Assembly (NCBI GenBank): GCA_025677815.1
Contig: JAIXMP010000065.1
Span: 62,001-126,000 of the forward strand
Reading direction: 5' to 3'
DNA: 64,000 bases
Source of the DNA: Phascolomyces articulosus
Lineage: Eukaryota > Mucoromycota > Mucoromycetes > Mucorales > Lichtheimiaceae
Under the pieces are notes generated by a model. It had not been told where the DNA came from. It saw only the letters and a list, made by a program, of their open reading frames with translations, and searched no databases. Position numbers and translations under genes: made by a program. Positions 24,801 to 35,932 of this stretch are shown one piece after another. Numbering within the stretch: position 1 is the stretch's first letter; every line of letters begins with the position of its first letter.

Positions 24801-24864
24801 CTTCTGAAGAAGTATCGTTTGATCGAAAACGTTTATGAGTTCGTTCCACTGTTGCAAATGGCAT
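21826..24864 (-). CDS. Fungal MHR (transcription-factor-like) protein without a zinc cluster
   Basis: A single uninterrupted exon for 1012 residues. The first 250 residues are His/Gln/Thr-rich, including a run of nine Gln and an acidic segment. Residues about 255-780 form the middle homology region found in zinc-cluster regulators, with I-V-E-A-C-I-N-T-Y-F-T-C-W, F-P-I-M-L-K-E-E-F, R-A-R-D-C-L-G-Q and a block reading T-R-L-W-W-F-A-W-S-I-D-L-Y. The C-terminus is again Ser/Gln/Pro-rich. No CX2CX6C or other DNA-binding motif is present at the N-terminus, and the 400 bp upstream contain no exon that could supply one. It is therefore a probable nuclear regulator that binds DNA through a partner, or has lost its cluster. 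The start is the first in-frame ATG. Confidence 0.8.
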   Translation of the reverse strand: MPFATVERTHKRFRSNDTSSEDHHSYSHYFTPPFSEEEFGFDFQHQQQIHQYHEHQFHQQQQQQQQQAQCLQQQHQLQQDQQQRFQQDTPISTTWNNNYHHHHHHPWGLNHITKAEAFSPMYPSNNNFLQPPRRYTPPVHHHKKHTTGLAIDTDYYHLESIPSLVASSPPTPLETSGSSVDSESSPPAATLLPWNTATTTTPAPTTVMMTTDDEEEDEKSPVTTLASPITTATTATTTTTPPPLPTRTPASFNDIFSKFNISYTDLGINMEARITNVSDFRVLIDAFSKLCCSTNNHNNHHNHHHTTHHSHDTKDASSCIDEEETSDSPTSTTSTNNGIVLYRNPNSRVKPVNFFASATGLGQILHPHSKHGSMTTLQQIVEACINTYFTCWIRYFPIMLKEEFMAWYNSHPSPTETLIVNALCSYCFRHMVMHHSNGQFEHFRQDPYQIQEQEEFFFNRARDCLGQSFDYPDRYAVLSLIYMGIRAEMSRRHHYLGMAVSMLHELEIYPRMALDAENESFEKEADTRLWWFAWSIDLYLYSSGAPKNTPQTRGLGRTVDIPRVFEQDIDDDELSVISYHYCIQFWQIQADIIRMLSDRESDMTVEQLNAYDQKIVDMYEALPAYLKFDSGFEYGCEELFLVCVRVNIEYNATRIILHKPFIPDVNDRYPGRFSLESLNICLSRSLVLLRALNTCVKVPMCGCAFDRDEMWRVAEVISNAMDIYRNCGSSLILNNIDKEEYHHGLQKCLDVIRLTHEHQQKNKDWVQVADWIEVEIRRHQLYTHPANNKNDPSTSQQDMYPRQNEKPDYFLANLKPSVALNSKLQASSSPTPSATTSSSSSSSSSASPSSPPLQQQQQTSHATPVPVPNSNNRMDHSQQHHHNYNQHPHQQQESSHHEITPSGSMLSVLSFSTTLSSSPSSTPPSSSNNSFNSSFMSSPTTTSPPSSSSTMMMDSQQQQQQSFVQMYAPPSTTKSFNASSSSSQQSKNQTRFRYFNPRKMNKFLFIDENPIV

Positions 24865-26188
24865 CTTTTTAATAAAAATAAATATTATAATAAAATCGTG
24901 AGAAGTAAAAAAAAATAAAAAAAAGAGAAAATGAAAAAAAAAAGAAAGAGAGAAAAATAAAATAAAAAAAAAAGATTGTGGGAAAGTTTGATTTATTTAT
25001 ACATTGTATTACAAGTTTACCCATTCACTTTTTTTCATTGCTTCTTATTTATTAGTCCCCCACGCCTCACTTTAGTCTCATTAAGGTTTTTCTTATTATT
25101 CAACTTATCACTTATTAGGTCCCTACATTATCATCATCATCTACATTTGCTTTCTTCTTTTCTTATTCGCTTTAACTATAACAGAAAGAGCGAGTGAGGG
25201 AAAGAGAGAGACAAAAGAGTGGGGGATTTGATATAAGGTTACACATAAAGATTGAGGTACAAAACACAGAAACCAATGGTATCGCGGAGTGATAACAAAG
25301 TCAAGATATATTATTATTATTCTTATTTTTTCGCTTCAGCACAGACAACAACAAGAACAACCCAAGCTTATTAGTTATAGACAAGCAAATTATCATTAAA
25401 CAAAAATATATCTATCAATCAAAGCAATAAACTCCGTTTATAATAGAAAAAAAGAAGTATGAGGAAAAAAGATTTTACATAAAAAAAAACCCGCCATTTT
25501 GATCAAGGATGATGATTAATGATCAATAAATGATAATATGGGCGGGAAGGAACGATGATATATTGAAAAAAAAAAAAGGGCAGATCATTTTCAATATATT
25601 TCAATCACTCATAATAATGTCACACACACAAAGCAATTCTTTATATATAATAATAAATAAATTTAAAAAAAGAATGATAAGCCTTGTGAGTGCGCGTGTC
25701 CATTGTAACACTGAAAAATACTTTTGATTTTGGCAATTAAACCTCATGTGTTTCGATTGATTATGGTTACCACTTTGCTCTTCTATTTTATGTTACTATC
25801 CCTTGGCTTGTGCTTATCAACAATCGCAAATAATAAACTACGTTAGAATTATACCAAGTATATATATATTCTTATAGTTATCTTTTATTATAGTTATTAT
25901 TTATTTATTGAAATCATAACATGATATAATAAATGCATGGTTGAAATGAATGAATAGGATGAGATGATGCGGGTACCCCTCGTGCCTTTATTTGACTACT
26001 ATTATTTTTTATATACCACACAATCCAAGGGATAATAAGTATACAATAACAGTTTATCTTGTGGTTGAGTTTATCTTTACCTAGACATTATATAACCATC
26101 ATTCCATTATCTTTTTTTTTTGATAGGGAAATATCAAATTTATAAAAAGAATGATAACGCCGTCTTTAATCACCTGCTGACGAATACA
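24865..26188. other. Gene-poor region: MHR gene promoter
   Basis: Purine-rich DNA just upstream of the MHR gene start (24900-24975), then AT-rich sequence with TATATA runs. No convincing gene. Confidence 0.5.
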
Positions 26189-26472
26189 TTAAATCTCTCT
26201 TTCCATACTAAATAAAAAAGGGTGTGATCGAATGGTCCCTGATTTTTGTTGTTGTTTTTTGTCTTCATTATCTCGCATGTTTTTTATAAAAACATGTGGC
26301 TGTGCTGACATAACAAACGATGGATAAAAAAGGATGTCAACGAAGAAGAAGTAGGGTCATCTGCTTTTCTTTTTATTATTATGGCATAGACTTGGTTACT
26401 ACCCTTTTTTTTTACCACGGCCTTTTTTAAATCAACATAGAGAACAGTAAACTGGCCATTTTGAAGAGCCAT
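26189..26472 (-). CDS. Possible small two-exon gene, unknown function
   Basis: I do not recognise this protein. Exon one (26403-26472) begins M-A-L-Q-N-G-Q-F-T-V and ends in phase 1 before GTAGTA. An acceptor TGTCAG leads to exon two (26189-26304), which stays open to a TAA and contains M-R-D-N-E-D-K-K-Q-Q-Q. The 98-bp intron keeps the phase, giving 61 residues, Lys/Gln-rich and basic. Support is only the matched splice phases and protein-like composition in a noncoding neighbourhood, so it could be chance. Confidence 0.3.
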
Positions 26473-28200
26473 TTCGTTTGTTTAAAAGAGAAACCCATAT
26501 GTCAATTCGGAGTAATATTTTATATATATCTATATATATTTATAATAAGAAAAAGAAAACTCCTCTTGACTCTCTATGCATTCAAACAATCTTGAAAAAG
26601 CTATTACTCATCCTTCCATTTAATCCAATGAAACTTGTTATTTCAAAAGGAACAATTTTTTTTATAGTTCATCAGAGTCTCATGATGTTAAAAAAGAAGG
26701 TTGACTTTGTTTCGAATGGTTGTTTCGTCTTCTTCTTCAATAACCATCCAATCCATTCAATTAATGATAGTACTATGTCTAATATGAATTATTATTATTA
26801 TTATTTTCCCTTGACCATATATTTGGTTCTTTCACCAAATCATCTCATCATTTGAATAGATTGGGTCATTTTTGAAAAAAGATTTTTTTTCAAGGGACGA
26901 CACTTCTATTAGACACTTTTTTCTGTAAAAAAAAAAAAGGATTTTGTTGATTTTCCAGACCAAAATTAGTTATATTTTTTTTTTGTGTAATGAGATCTCA
27001 GTTTGCTTTTTTGTTGTTGTTGTTGTTCTTTTTCCAAGAACAAAGTTTTCCTTTCAAAAAAAAAAAAAAAAAAAAAAACGTAGCACTTTTTTTTACACAC
27101 GATTTCGTACTTGTAACAACAACACAAAAGTTGACGCAATCCTATCTAATAATTTTCGGAATGTTTTTTTTTATAAAAGTTCACGCGGAAATAATGATGG
27201 AAAAAGTCTCTGAATAAGTTACTTAGTAGTTCACTTAGTAAAGAAACCGTTATTATTGTCCATATATATATTATGATGTTGACCCAGTTTTTTTATATTA
27301 TAATTCTCAATTGAACACAATAATAATATACATATTAACATGACGATGAACAAATAAGGCATGTGCCACTTTTTTTTTTATTTTAACAAGTTCTAATAAG
27401 ATGCATTAGTTAGACTCACACGTCCATTTTCACTCAATCATCCTTTTGCACGTTTATTTTGTGAGAAAAAAAATATATATTTGAAAAGCCACAGCACATT
27501 ACATCAATTTAAAAAAGAAAGATCAATCTCGTACAACACTCTTTCATCACCCACGTTTGATTCAATAACAAAAATGATTTTTTTATTTAGTTTCCAAGAC
27601 ATGGACTAAAGGGTGAAAGAAGCTTCTATCTGAAAAACATCAAGTATAGGAGAATCTCGTATCTATAAAAAAAAGGGTATTATGAATTTTTTGACTCCGG
27701 TCTTGAGCAATACTTAGTAAACTGATCGACAAAAGAGCGCCTAAGACCGAAGAAAATAATAAAAAAAAAAGCTTCTTTTTGATTACTTGAAAAAGTAGTT
27801 AGAACAAGTGAAGGTCCCCACATCATCCTATTCCCCTTGGTCCATGTATACAATTTCATCATCCATGGAAGCCACGATGGTATGTTTTATGGTAAACCAT
27901 ATATGTGTCTTTGTTTTTGCTCATGAGACTATTATATAATGATTATAGTAGTAAACAAAAAAAAAAATTTTTCAGTTTCCCACAACGGGACCCTTATTAT
28001 TCCTCCCTCTCCTTTCACTCGATAATAGTAAGTAACTTTACTTATTATCATGCGCAGTTCACAGTTATTGGAACCCAATTCCCCAAATATAACTTTTACT
28101 ATATTACATACTATTACGACAAGCCAACAAGTACTACTGTTATATAATAGTAGAATAAGGTATACAAGGTTTTCATTTTTTTTTTCTTTGGGAAAAAAAA
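26473..28200. other. Gene-poor AT-rich region
   Basis: Long homopolymer runs, notably 23 A at 27056-27078. The open frames here are low-complexity Phe/Lys-rich readings of those runs. No gene I can support. Confidence 0.5.
27056..27078. repeat. Poly-A tract
   Basis: 23 consecutive A on the plus strand, the longest homopolymer I saw. No retroposed gene is attached on either side. Confidence 0.9.
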
Positions 28201-30387
28201 AAGTTTGTTCATCATGAATTCATCATCCTCTCTCCTCTCCAAGAGAAAAAAAATGAGCAGTTTCTATTTTGTGATATTCAATAGCAACTAATAGTATTAG
28301 ACAATCATCATCCCATAAAAAATAACAAACTCTATTGTAAAATAGTTGTTGATGAAAATTATTATATAGATCACGCAATCGCTCACGCCATCCATTGAAA
28401 ATATAGATATAATAATATATAATAACTATCATTTGCATATATTCGTATAACCTCAACAATAGGACAAGAGGATCATCATCATCTCAGAATGATCTATATA
28501 TATGGTGTTGTTGTACTTGGTAATACCTTTTCAATTGACATTTGGATCGCCATCGCTGAAAAAAAAACTTTTTTTAATGGTGGTCGGGTAGTTGACCCGC
28601 TATTATTATTATTATTCTGTACAAATAAATAATAGACGATCTCACCTTTTGGTAGAATCGTTGAGAAATGTCATAATCTGGATATTTTATCCAAAATATA
28701 CTGGTAAATCGAAATGGGAGGGGTATCTTCTGATGAGATCGTGCAACATACGATAGGATCGATAAAATACTACCTAATTTGCATAAAAAATATTCTTTTT
28801 AATTCATGTACTACAAATGGAAGAAAGCAGTAGTTGTATAATATACCTAATATCTACATTGACACAACTTCTCTCTCTCTCATGGATATAAATGTTCGTG
28901 TTCTAGTTTTGTGTATGTTTTCTAAAGTTCATGGGTTCTTTGATGAATAACTTGGGGTTTTCAAAAAAGAGTGTCTCGACTTTTTTTTTTCCTTATTGAA
29001 TAGCCATGCCCTGGAAGAAGATATAGACATTCAAAATCGTATGCGTACGAAACTTTTTAATGAAGTCCTTCAATTGTAGAGTGTGCTCGAAACACTCAAA
29101 ACACAAGAGAGAGGAAGGAACATGGCGATGAAGAACTCTTAAAAAAATGTAAACATGTCCAATGATGTATTATTTCATAATAATAAAATTTGGCGTTAGA
29201 TGATGTGTTCTTTTTTTATTATAGAATGAGATAGGATTGGATCATGGCACACCCCCCAATAATGTGGAGTGGATGAATGACCTACAGAAGAACCAGGTGA
29301 TGCTGCATTAGGATCCATTCGATTTGCGGTTATTTGCATATTTTGATGCATCTATCTGAAAGATTACTGGATTGATGGTATGTCATCTTGGATTACTTGA
29401 CTGATACATGCATTGAAGGAAGATGGATGCCAAAGAATGGAGATCAAAAAGATGTGGTATTCTTGAAAAGCTGTCAACTATTCATGTTTGGATCTGACGT
29501 ACCATGTGGTGGGTGACATGAAAATTGTTTTTTTAACTGGTGTGTTAAAGCAATTATATATATATAATAACTCACAACTCATCTGTCATTATGTCAGTTC
29601 TGACAAGGTTTAATATATGGCGATTATACAAAGCATATATAACTGGATAAAGAATCCATTGAAAAGTATAATGTAGTATATAATTGATATTATACCTCTC
29701 TCAATGAGTAAGCACCATTTTTTCGTTCCTTTCCGTTCAATTAAAAAACATGTGGCACGCAAGAGATCATCTTTTTGACCTGGAATATTATGGCACTGGT
29801 ACAGGATTATGAGGCACCGCCCTCCCTTCTATTTTTCACAAATAATATCGTTTAATATCAATCTTCTTGGGAATGGATCCTTCTCTTGGACACCATTCAT
29901 CCATTTGATTCGTTCCGCTATTTAGTATTTTAGAACATCTGTCTTGATCCAACAAGTACCACTTATTACATATTCTATCTCTTTGTGATAGTATATCGCT
30001 CCTGAGAGAATTTTTGGATTATATGCAAAAAGCGCAAATAGGTTCAGTAACAATTTACCAAATGGCATGCTTGATATTGAGGATTACCAAAACAGGTTTG
30101 ATTTCCTTTTTTAGTTGATTATCTTTTAGATAATCTAAGTACTGAGCAATTTTATTAGAAGAGAGTGTGCGAGAGAAAAAATAAATGGGTGGATGGATCA
30201 ATGAAATTATAGATAATAATTTTTTTAAAAAAATGATTATAATATCTAGTAAATATATCCTTTACTGCATGAAATGATTGAATCAAGAGCAATAAATATA
30301 TTATTCGCATCTATAAAGAAAACCAATGCATGTTTATGAGTTAGTATGGCGATGGCTTTTGTTTAATATTTTATGAAACTATTCATT
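28201..30387. other. Gene-poor region with short coding-like fragments
   Basis: Several short open stretches have protein-like composition but no start, no consistent splicing and no family I recognise. Examples: a minus-strand 78-codon frame at 28223-28459; a plus-strand fragment ending at a TAG near 29079 that includes H-A-L-E-E-D-I-D-I-Q-N-R; a minus-strand fragment near 29230-29355 including N-R-M-D-P-N-A-A-S-P-G; a minus-strand fragment near 29845-29925 including K-W-M-N-G-V-Q-E-K-D. I read them as decayed genes, with low certainty. Confidence 0.3.
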
Positions 30388-30923
30388 TTACATAACGTAC
30401 AAATCCCAATCCTTTTGTTTATTCATCAAAATAGTACATAGACTTGGATCCATCTTGACCACAAATAATCCCTCATAGAAATGTTTAATTTTCCATCTAA
30501 AAAAAAAGTTTATGGTTTCCCAATGCTATGGTGAACATTCGTACAAATAAGTAAACCCATCCAAATGGATCGGATGCAAATGAATATAATAATAATCTCA
30601 CGCCCGAATCCTTTTTTTTTTAATTGTCAAAGCTGCAAGACCATAACATTGGTTGTAGATCCATGGCATGGTTTTATTCACTCGATCGAAATGTTTATTT
30701 GGATCAAATCCTTTTTTCAGTACCGAAACATGTTCTCCAAATCCATTGTTTTGTTTTTTTTCCTGCATCATGCCATTTATATAAAGTTCATTGGATCCCC
30801 ACGTACAAGTCAATGTACAGCAACCAGCATCCATACATCTGGGAACGAATCACCATCTTTATAATCCTCGTTATTTTTAAGATAATCATATTGCTTGCTG
30901 TCATTCTTCCATGGTCGTCCCAT
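30388..30923 (-). pseudogene. Decayed gene of unknown family
   Basis: I do not recognise the protein. The last two exons are phase-consistent: one (ending at 30602 in phase 2, before GTGAGA) joins across a 105-bp intron with a T9-AG acceptor to 30388-30496, ending K-D-W-D-L-Y-V-M and a TAA. The first of these has a Cys-containing stretch D-A-G-C-C-T-L-T-C-T-W-G and then F-D-P-N-K-H-F-D-R-V-N-K-T. To continue upstream to an ATG at 30923 (M-G-R-P-W-K-N-D), the frame must shift by one base near 30830, and the frame above that carries a stop near 30955. Splicing and composition argue it was a real gene; the shift argues it is broken, unless that base is a sequencing error. Confidence 0.4.
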
Positions 30924-32079
30924 GATCCATAGTTTTGTCTCGTTTTAAACACACGATTCTGGGGTATACATGCATATAATCTGAATATATACTACTATGT
31001 CGTCATGGTTCTCAAAAAATTACTTGATGACACTGGTTCGTTTTAGTAGATATTGTTTTGGATCATGGATCCAAATCATCGTCGAAATTCCCACGGATGT
31101 TTTCTTTTTACCACGAATTACAGATATAAGTTCCTCTCAGTCAAGAAGGAAACCAATAGAAAAGAGAATAACAATGGTGGCAATCCCGAGAGAGAGAGAG
31201 AAAAAAAAAATACAAATAAATGCCATCTCCATACAAGAATTTATTGCCTCCATTGAAGGTAGTCTCTACTCGTACCTGTTTCAAACTGAACTGACACTTG
31301 AAGGATGTTTATGTCGTAGTTGTCGTTATAGTAATGATGGTTGTCATGTAACACGCGTCCCTTCATCCTTCATTATTACATGCCAAGTACGAATCCAATT
31401 TCAAAATAAGTTGCTGTTGCAAAACGATTCCGAGTTCATGGGTGCGCCACGTTTTTTTTTCTTTTTTTTTTTACGAAACAGTAAAATGTATTGACGTATC
31501 CGTCAAGAAAAAACTTAATAAAAAAAATGGGGATTAAAGCAATTTACTAAAATTAAATTTTATCTCCAAAGGAATATCATCCAATCTAATAATATAAACA
31601 TATCCACTTATTGAATTCACTTATTTTATATGCATCTGTTTATAGGCAAAGGCATAGATTCAGCGCCAAAGTTTTATTTTGATATATTTCGCGCGATCGA
31701 TTTTCCTCGGGTTGCTCGATGATGAATATGATCATCACCGTCCTTTGAAAGAATATTTTCAACTAAGCATCTTCATCCACTCGTTCTTCATTATTGGCCA
31801 CTTGAATATTATCATTGCTCAGCTTTTCGATGGTTACATAATGTGACAGACTAATGATACTTCTTTTTTTTTTTTTGCTCTATGCAATCCTCATGAATGA
31901 AGACAGCCTTATTATGGCGCATGCAACAATGATGAAAATAGACAAATCTAGTGGCGCGCATTTTCGTTCATGGACTAGCACAAAAACCAACGATCGATAA
32001 GAGACACTTCTGGTTTTTTTCTTTTTGTAATTAATAATTACAACAGCTTTTTCACTCCTTGTTTTTTTCATTAAAAAAA
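30924..32079. other. Spacer and F-box gene promoter
   Basis: Contains two further coding-like minus-strand fragments (near 31380-31455, with T-W-R-T-H-E-L-G-I-V, and near 31768-31863, ending N-N-E-E-R-V-D-E-D-A and a TAG). The rest is the promoter of the TPR/F-box gene. A 165-codon plus-strand frame at 30997-31494 looks like a shadow. Confidence 0.3.
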
Positions 32080-34616
32080 ATGACACCATTATTTCAACAA
32101 CTAAAAACATTATGTTTCTTATGTCTCCAAGCCTACCAACGAGGTGACCTTGCCACCTCACTTCATTATTCTGATATGACGTTGATGTTTTTAAGCTTTA
32201 CTACAATAATCATGCTCGATATTCGAACCAAAATATTTCAAAGACAAAGTCGAATGCAAGATGCGCTGGCGAACGCAACAGCAATGATTCATCATTTCCC
32301 AACCAACCCACGAGGGTATATTCATGCAGTTGGCATTCTGATGAAACAAGAAAGAATGATGGAAGCCATTCAAACGTGCAATACAGGGCTCACATACTGT
32401 CGGGTGAATACAGAATTTGAACAAAATGCTCATGATCAATTGGAAGAAATGAAAGCATCAGCAATCGAGCGACGGAATCACAGAACTGACCTCTTACAAC
32501 AGTTACCGTACGAAATCACCACGCTTATTTTAAACCAGCTTGAATTCCATGAGGTTCTCACTTGTTTATGCGTATCTCTTACCTGGCGTGAATGTATTCT
32601 AAAATGCTGTAGAACAACCAGTTTGCATAATTTAATGATAACACCCCGCACCAATAAATCAACACCGATGATCTATTATTTATTACGCTTTCCTAAATGG
32701 ACCCATCATTCGATGAAGTTGATGAGCAAATGTATTTTAAATCTTGAAATATCTGGCTGGTTCGCGAGGAATGAGATAAATGTTGTACAGAGGATTGTAC
32801 CAATCATTATACACATACCACTCGATCGTCTTTGTTCACTCACCATTGGTATAATCATATTATATATTATATTATTATTCAATCAGTTCACAATCTTGTA
32901 CGATAAAAAGAATCAATTCTAAACACGAATATATCAAAATATTACATTATATATTTTACGAAACTATAAACCATACTAGATATTGCGATGGATCAAGAAA
33001 TCATTACCGTTTTACTGAAGAAGGTCGTCAGCACATTAAAAAGGCTCTATCTAGGTGGTAACAGTGATACAACAAGTTTACCAAGTTTTTGCGATATACT
33101 CGACATTTGCCCAAATCTTCAGATACTTACCTACAACGACGTCGGGAATTCTGAAATATTCAGACATGATAATCCGCATCAGCATCAGCATCAGCATCGA
33201 CGACCATCAGTATATCATTCTTGTTTAACTCATCTCCGTCTACATTCATTACAGCAAATTCGAAATCAAGACGTCGAATATATTTTAAGACGAGCATCCA
33301 ATCTTGAAGAAATGATTCTTGGCAACTGCCACCAAAACTTTGTGCAAAATATCTTGGACACGATTCATCGCTTTGGGAATCACATGCGCCATATAAAGCT
33401 TAGTCCAGATTTAGCGCTCCCTAAATCATCCATGAATACCGATGTTGGGGAGTTCATCTCTATAAATCCATCAAAAAAATATCGTTTTGACTTTACATTG
33501 GATGTTCACGAATACGCTAATGTAGCAGCAGACACATTATTGCCAATAATAGTAAACAGAAGGAAAAATATCGCTGGTATAAACGATGAACCTCCTGACG
33601 GACAAGAAAATAGTATATCAGCAACACCATCATCAGCACTGGCTATTACTGCAGTAAATCTTCAAGATACCCAACTCCCTAGAGACGCTATAGAAAAATC
33701 ATGGCAAAGACTTTGTATTTGCGAATCATCCCATCTTCGATGCTTGAAATTCATATTTACTCCACAAAACAATATCATTTCTTTTCAACGACTTATGGAA
33801 AGTATGTTTATATCCATGATCCGTAAATGTCAACTACTGGAAGAAACCCACATTATTGAAAAATCTTATAGTCCTTCACGCAATATTTATGAAGCATTAA
33901 TGGAACACGCACCATCAATACGAACTCTTGGCATCAGTGACTATTATCACGCAAATAATTTCTCCAGAAATAATCATCATCATCTTGGTGCTGGTCATCG
34001 ACAACATTTTTCGTCATCTATTCCAGCCAATGATCAACACCCAGCGATGCTACCCTTTTTTAAACACCATTTATTCCTCTTAAACAATTCAAAACTGGAG
34101 CATGTGTCCATACGATTTATTACGGGTCTTCATCGATCCGTTCTATTCATGTTGGCCAATTTATCCAAATTAAAATCACTTCATCTTGCAGGACAAGACC
34201 TGATGAGACCATCCAGGAGACGAGGAAGAATAATAAATAATCAACATTTCCAACATTTCCAACACTATCATCCGCCTGATGCCCAAGTAGAAGAGAACGA
34301 CGATGACAACATGTTGTCTGGGTCCGAATTTATTAAAAATCTGACAACTAGATCTTGGGTTTCAACTACCGCATCTGTACTGGAGCACATAACATTGCAA
34401 GATGTATACGATATGACGGATGACAGTATTCAAAAACTTGATTTTAAAAAGATTACATTTGTCCAGTTGAATCAAATAACGACTAATGGCATCATCAATA
34501 TTTGTAAGAGTTCCATAAAGTTACGGTATTTGGAAATTGTGGATTGTCCACTTGTGGATACCGGATGTCCATTTTTACAAGATTTAATGGCATCTAAAAA
34601 CATTCATTTTTGTTAA
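32080..34616 (+). CDS. TPR-like/F-box/LRR protein (putative SCF substrate adaptor)
   Basis: Two exons (32080-32848 and 32980-34616, phase 1 join over a 131-bp intron) encode 801 residues. Residues 1-115 form helical TPR-like repeats (A-Y-Q-R-G-D-L-A-T-S-L-H-Y-S-D, then Q-D-A-L-A-N-A and E-A-I-Q-T-C-N-T-G-L). An F-box follows at about 138-175 (L-L-Q-Q-L-P-Y-E-I-T-T-L-I-L-N). The remainder is an irregular leucine-rich repeat array with L-R-x-L-x-I and L-K-x-L-x-L units, ending in an LRR-like cap. This layout is characteristic of a large Mucoralean family. F-box proteins dock on Skp1 to bring a substrate, bound here by the LRR, to Cullin-1 ubiquitin ligase; the substrate is unknown. I used the first ATG before the conserved region. 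Confidence 0.8.
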
Positions 34617-35932
34617 TTATTAATAGAATAATAATATCTCATTGTAAATTAGACTTTCATATTTGCCTTTTTTTTTTATTTCATACCCATACGTTATATA
34701 CCCTCATAATTATATATATATATACTGAATGGTCTGGATGACCATAACTAAGAATAAACGATTAATATTATAAATAGGACATAATTTTACAATTCAATAA
34801 ACTGGATCGATCTTTTGAGTCTTATTGACTTCTAATTGTCTCTTTATTATTGATTGATTAATAGAATATTTCATATTTCAAATCTTGAACGGTTAGGCTG
34901 AGATGTCGTACCCTGGGTTTTTCCAAAAAAGCGTCGAGGATAAAGCCTTTCATGGGCCCAAAACAATAGAAGATGTGACAATTTACGACATAAGAGCAAT
35001 AATGCAGACGAAGCATAGTTGCAAAGAGTTAATGGTTTAAAAAAGGGATTTCACAACATAGTCTTTGTAAATAATGGAAAGGAGTGGATGAGATGCGGCC
35101 CCATTACAAGTGGTATTTTTTTTTTTTACCTCGGTATACTTTTTGTTTGTGAATATAGCGTTCTGCTTGAACTTTAAATATGTAAACATTGCTAAAAATT
35201 AATAACGTACGGGTATTAGTACACCAACAATAGAGACATTTAGCATGCTTTTCACCATGTGGGATCACAACCGGATTGTTTGAGCTGTCGATTTAAATTA
35301 AACTAAGCAGGCTCTAATCTGAAAGCTTTTGAGGGTTGTTTTTTGAGAGTTCAGCGTTCATTGGTATGAAACCCCAGTATTGTAAAGAAGAAATGGATAC
35401 TATACTATTGTTATTAGGGTATTCTATAATGATCCAATCGCCAAAGTACACAATATCCGTGGCTTCTATGATAAGTGTCAATGAATATGTTAAGGTTTTA
35501 CGAATCAGATGACAGTTTTCAGTGTTACTAGAATCAATACTATGTAATTTCTACCATCATAATCGATCCACTTTTACCACTTCTATTTTTCTCTATTTAT
35601 TTTATTCTATATACTATCTATCATAGATCAGAATTATTGTTGTTAGCTAAACTGTTAATAGACGTTGATGATGTTCTGTGTGGTGGAGGGATGAAGAAGT
35701 GGGTACTTTTTGTTAGTTTACGAACAAATAAATTACTGTGTCCTTTTCCGGTTTTTCCGGGCTTTTTCTTTCTTTTTTTTTTTCTTCATCGAAATTCTGG
35801 AAAATTCATTATGTTCGTACACAAAAGTAAGCTGCTGATGTGCAACAATTTTGTCGACTTTTTATTTTATTTATATATATTGGATACGAAGAAAGAGGAA
35901 ATGATCATACATTATAACAAAAAAAAACGTAT
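34617..35932. other. Gene-poor spacer
   Basis: 3' flanks of the F-box gene and HET copy 2. AT-rich with T-runs at about 35117-35129 and a poly-T/C stretch at 35766-35785. No gene seen. Confidence 0.5.

Noticed and set aside
30997..31494. 165-codon plus-strand frame
   Set aside because: Ends in a Phe run from a T tract and has no recognisable domain; fragments on the opposite strand look at least as protein-like.
31880..32161. 93-codon minus-strand frame at the start of the TPR/F-box gene
   Set aside because: Overlaps the first exon of the F-box gene antisense; only its distal part is outside and lacks support.
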